64,000 bases of DNA, from assembly GCA_963738025.1 (NCBI GenBank), contig CAVTWA010000002.1:62001-126000 (forward strand). Reading direction: 5' to 3'. Shown here piece after piece: positions 61,893 through 64,000 of this stretch. The notes under the pieces are model-generated. The model saw nothing but the letters and a program-made list of their open reading frames with translations, made no database searches and was not told the DNA's origin. Every line of letters starts with the position of its first letter. Positions within the stretch are counted from its first letter, which is position 1. Source of the stretch: 20CM-2-55-15 sp963738025 (GTDB lineage: Bacteria; Acidobacteriota; Terriglobia; 20CM-2-55-15). The position numbers and the translations under genes were made by a program.

Positions 61893-62981
61893 TTATACGG
61901 TGATCTCTAACATCCGATTGAGGGCGATGCGGGCATCGTCAGCGATATCCGAGGGGACGGTAATTCGATTGACGACGCGGCCTTCGAGAAGATTTTCGAG
62001 CGACCACAACAGGTGCTGCGGGTCGATGCGGAACATCGTGGAACAAAGACAGCCGCAATCATCGAGCGGAATGATGAAGCGGTCGGGATTTTCCTTCGTG
62101 AGCCGATTGACGAGATGAATCTCCGTGCCGACCGCCCACTTGGTGCCGGCGGGAGATTGGGTAAGACATTTGATAATGTGTTCGGTAGACCCGGAATCAT
62201 CGGCAAGCTGAACGACCTCGAACCGGCATTCCGGATGGGCTATGACGCGAATGCCCGGATGGCGCGAACGGACCTGCTCCACATGCTGCGGCAAAAAGCG
62301 TTGATGGACCGAACAATGCCCCTTCCAGAGAACCACACGGCTGTTGTTCAGTTCCTCAGCTGTATTGCCGCCGAGTTCTTCGTAGGGATCCCAAACCGGC
62401 ATTTCCTCCAGCCGCATGCCAAGACGGTAGCCGGTATTGCGTCCGAGATGCTGATCCGGAAGGAACAGGATGCGATCGCCACGCTCCAGAGCCCACCGCA
62501 TCACGGCGTCGGCATTCGACGAGGTACAAACGGCGCCATCGTGACGGCCGCAGAATGCTTTGATAACGGCGGTCGAATTCATGTAGGTGATCGGAATGAT
62601 CTTTCCCGGAGCCACTTGAGCCAGATCACTCCAGCACGTCTCGACTTGATCGAACGCTGCCATGTCAGCCATGGAGCAACCGGCACTCATGTCCGGCAGC
62701 ACCACCTTCTGATAGCTCGCGCTTAAAATGTCGGCGCTTTCGGCCATGAAGTGCACGCCGCAAAAAACGATATATTCGGCGTCCTTCTGCATGGAAGCCC
62801 ATTGCGCAAGTTTGAACGAATCGCCGCGGAGGTCCGCGAACTTGATCACTTCATCTCGTTGATAATGATGGCCCAGTATCACCAGTCGCTGTCCAAGCTT
62901 GTGGCGGGCCTCGCGGATGCGATCGTCGAGTTCAGTGTCATCAAGGCGGGCGAAACGCTCAGGTAGAATCGTCTGCAACAT
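61893..62981 (-). CDS. nadA: Quinolinate synthase A
   Basis: A 362-residue 4Fe-4S enzyme that condenses iminoaspartate with dihydroxyacetone phosphate to quinolinate in de novo NAD synthesis. VILGHHYQRDEVIKFAD is the substrate-binding start; the three cluster cysteines are expected in FCGVHFMAESA, KGHCSVHQRF and DDCGCLCSTMF. ILFLPDQHLGRNTG and HPECRFEVV are further signatures. The partner nadB and nadC are not nearby. ATG 62981 begins the operon nadA-acyP-apt. Confidence 0.95.
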   Translation of the reverse strand: MLQTILPERFARLDDTELDDRIREARHKLGQRLVILGHHYQRDEVIKFADLRGDSFKLAQWASMQKDAEYIVFCGVHFMAESADILSASYQKVVLPDMSAGCSMADMAAFDQVETCWSDLAQVAPGKIIPITYMNSTAVIKAFCGRHDGAVCTSSNADAVMRWALERGDRILFLPDQHLGRNTGYRLGMRLEEMPVWDPYEELGGNTAEELNNSRVVLWKGHCSVHQRFLPQHVEQVRSRHPGIRVIAHPECRFEVVQLADDSGSTEHIIKCLTQSPAGTKWAVGTEIHLVNRLTKENPDRFIIPLDDCGCLCSTMFRIDPQHLLWSLENLLEGRVVNRITVPSDIADDARIALNRMLEITV

Positions 62982-63048
62982 AAGGAAGACTTATCGTAGC
63001 ACAGGGCCCACCTAAAGTTTTCGTAACCGATCTCCGATATCCCTGCAG

Positions 63049-63110
63049 GGGCGGTCTATGACCGCCCAGACTTCGTAGAATCAGTCGGATAGCGCGGTCG
63101 CAGACCGCGC
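63049..63110. repeat. Pair of REP-like hairpins
   Basis: Two perfect 8-base stems with 3-base loops lie 24 bases apart: GGGCGGTC-TAT-GACCGCCC (63049-63067) and GCGCGGTC-GCA-GACCGCGC (63092-63110). They share the core GCGGTC-N3-GACCGC, so they are copies of one unit. They lie between the divergent nadA and HDOD genes. Confidence 0.7.
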
Positions 63111-63124
63111 CTACAGAGGACCAG

Positions 63125-63883
63125 ATGAGCGCCACGGTTGATCACAAACGGAAAGTCTATGCAATCCGTGACTTACCGACACTGCCGGTCATCGCCCAGA
63201 AGGTTCTGATGCTTGCGGATGACGACGCGGCGAGTGCAGAACGACTGACCGCAATCATCTCCAGCGATCAAGCCTTATCGGCGAAGGTCCTGGCCCTGGC
63301 CAATTCCGCCTATTACGGGTACCGCGGCAAAATCGGCACGGTCCGGGAGGCGGTCATCGTCATCGGCACCAACATGCTGAAACAGCTTTCGCTGAGCGTT
63401 CTGGTCTGCGGAACGGTCGGGCGTGACGGCAAGAACCGCACGGAGTTCTGGCTGCATTCGTTCGCCACCGCAACCGCTTCCTCACTCATCGCGAAACGCA
63501 CCGGCATTCCCGACGGTGATTTGGCGTTTATGGGAGGCTTACTGCACGACATCGGCAAGATGGTGATCGAAACTTATTTCCCGGATCAACAGGACATGGA
63601 GCACACGGAAGTCGGTTCCTGGATGGCCGAGCGCTGGCAGTTGCCTGACGCTTTGATTAATGCTATCGCATTTCATCATTCTCTTGCGCCAGAACACCTG
63701 GCCCAACCTGTCACGGCCTGTGTTCACGCTGGGAATTTGTGCGCCAAGCGTGCCCTGACTTCTTCAACAGCGGACCTGACCACAGAAGTTCTGGAAGCTC
63801 TCAAATGGACCAACGCGGGCTTCCTGTCCGTCGTCGAGGAAGTTCGTAATCGAAGACGTCAAATGGAAAGGCTGATTCTCTAG
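63125..63883 (+). CDS. HDOD domain protein
   Basis: A 252-residue signalling protein. IRDLPTLPVIAQKVLMLADD and SAKVLALANSAYYGYRGKIG are the characteristic N-terminal half of HDOD proteins; REAVIVIGTNMLKQLSLSVL follows. LLHDIGKMVIETYFPD keeps the HD pair, which many family members lack. Such proteins act in regulation, often beside chemotaxis or cyclic-di-GMP components. It is followed after 2 bases by another plus-strand gene that runs out of the window. GAGGACC upstream supports ATG 63125. Confidence 0.88.
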   Translation: MSATVDHKRKVYAIRDLPTLPVIAQKVLMLADDDAASAERLTAIISSDQALSAKVLALANSAYYGYRGKIGTVREAVIVIGTNMLKQLSLSVLVCGTVGRDGKNRTEFWLHSFATATASSLIAKRTGIPDGDLAFMGGLLHDIGKMVIETYFPDQQDMEHTEVGSWMAERWQLPDALINAIAFHHSLAPEHLAQPVTACVHAGNLCAKRALTSSTADLTTEVLEALKWTNAGFLSVVEEVRNRRRQMERLIL

Positions 63884-63885
63884 CG

Positions 63886-64000
63886 ATGTCGGTGGATCTG
63901 GATCGCCGCATTGCATCATTAACAGCTGCGCTCGAGCAGGCCAACAGCACCCTTCGAGGAAAGATGGATGAACTGTCGCTTGTTCGCCGGGTGGGTGATG
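63886..64000 (+). CDS. Start of a coiled-coil, probably signalling, protein (partial)
   Basis: The first 38 codons are visible: MSVDLDRRIASLTAALEQAN followed by STLRGKMDELSLVRRVGD. The heptad pattern of Leu/Ile is that of a coiled coil at the head of a GAF, histidine-kinase or diguanylate-cyclase protein, and DELSLVRRVGD resembles the linker that precedes a GAF domain. It is coupled to the HDOD gene by a 2-base gap. The rest lies beyond the window, so no function is assigned. Confidence 0.55.
   Translation, partial: MSVDLDRRIASLTAALEQANSTLRGKMDELSLVRRVGD

Overview
The window looks like a chromosomal segment of an Acidobacteriota bacterium. No rRNA or other species-level marker is present, so this rests on gene content: a 1,322-residue TonB-dependent receptor with an N-terminal carboxypeptidase-regulatory-like domain (Oar type), a DUF1592/DUF1552/ankyrin operon, a remnant of the acidobacterial VWFA-like family (TIGR03436), and a fragment of an IS481-like transposase of a type common in that phylum. 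Base composition is moderately GC-rich, with AT-richer patches around the sugar-phosphate transferase (22.2-22.8 kb), the GT2-methyltransferase (25.3-26.9 kb) and the membrane glycosyltransferase block (33.6-39.5 kb).

Region 1 (1-39.5 kb) is a surface-polysaccharide locus. A tightly packed plus-strand run (1-15.1 kb), mostly with overlapping or nearly overlapping stop/start codons, encodes a polysaccharide deacetylase (cut by the window edge), GT4 and GT2 glycosyltransferases, several SAM-dependent methyltransferases, a secreted beta-helix protein, a fused Gfo/Idh/MocA-SDR protein and an O-antigen ligase/polymerase-like membrane protein. Next come another methyltransferase, a UDP-glucuronate-4-epimerase-like SDR, a WcaC/WcaL-like GT4, an SDR with a small RHH-like protein, a B12-binding radical SAM protein, the initiating sugar-phosphate transferase, an OafA-type acyltransferase with SGNH domain, a GT2-methyltransferase fusion, a 1,065-residue secreted Ig-repeat protein, a TPR/TonB-C protein, a FecR-like protein, and a late block of two GT2 enzymes, a methyltransferase and two GT39-like membrane proteins. 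I count eleven glycosyltransferases, one initiating transferase and seven methyltransferase domains. No flippase, copolymerase or outer-membrane export gene lies in the window.

Region 2 (39.6-47.7 kb) opens with the transposase remnant. It continues with a minus-strand operon (DUF1592 cytochrome-like protein, DUF1552 protein, secreted ankyrin protein). After that comes a patch of gene debris: a VWFA-like remnant, an unidentified gene end, a tRNA-Gly(CCC) relic touching a VapBC pair, a frameshifted second VapC and an intact tRNA-Arg(CCT).

Region 3 (47.7-64 kb) is a mixed chromosomal stretch. It holds a 59-residue lysine-rich protein, two VOC proteins (one overlapping an ECF sigma factor gene), a PilZ protein, a haloacetate-dehalogenase-like hydrolase, a CBS protein coupled to a YihY/BrkB protein, a glycine-rich secreted protein, a secreted amidohydrolase, the TonB receptor, an apt-acyP-nadA operon, an HDOD protein and the start of a coiled-coil protein. 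Two families of structured repeats stand out. One is a modular palindromic repeat of about 470 bp (50.4 and 60.6 kb, an internally shortened copy at 53.3 kb and a scrap at 46.3 kb). The other is a pair of near-perfect 124-131 bp hairpins on either side of the amidohydrolase gene, whose arms differ only by paired, compensating changes.
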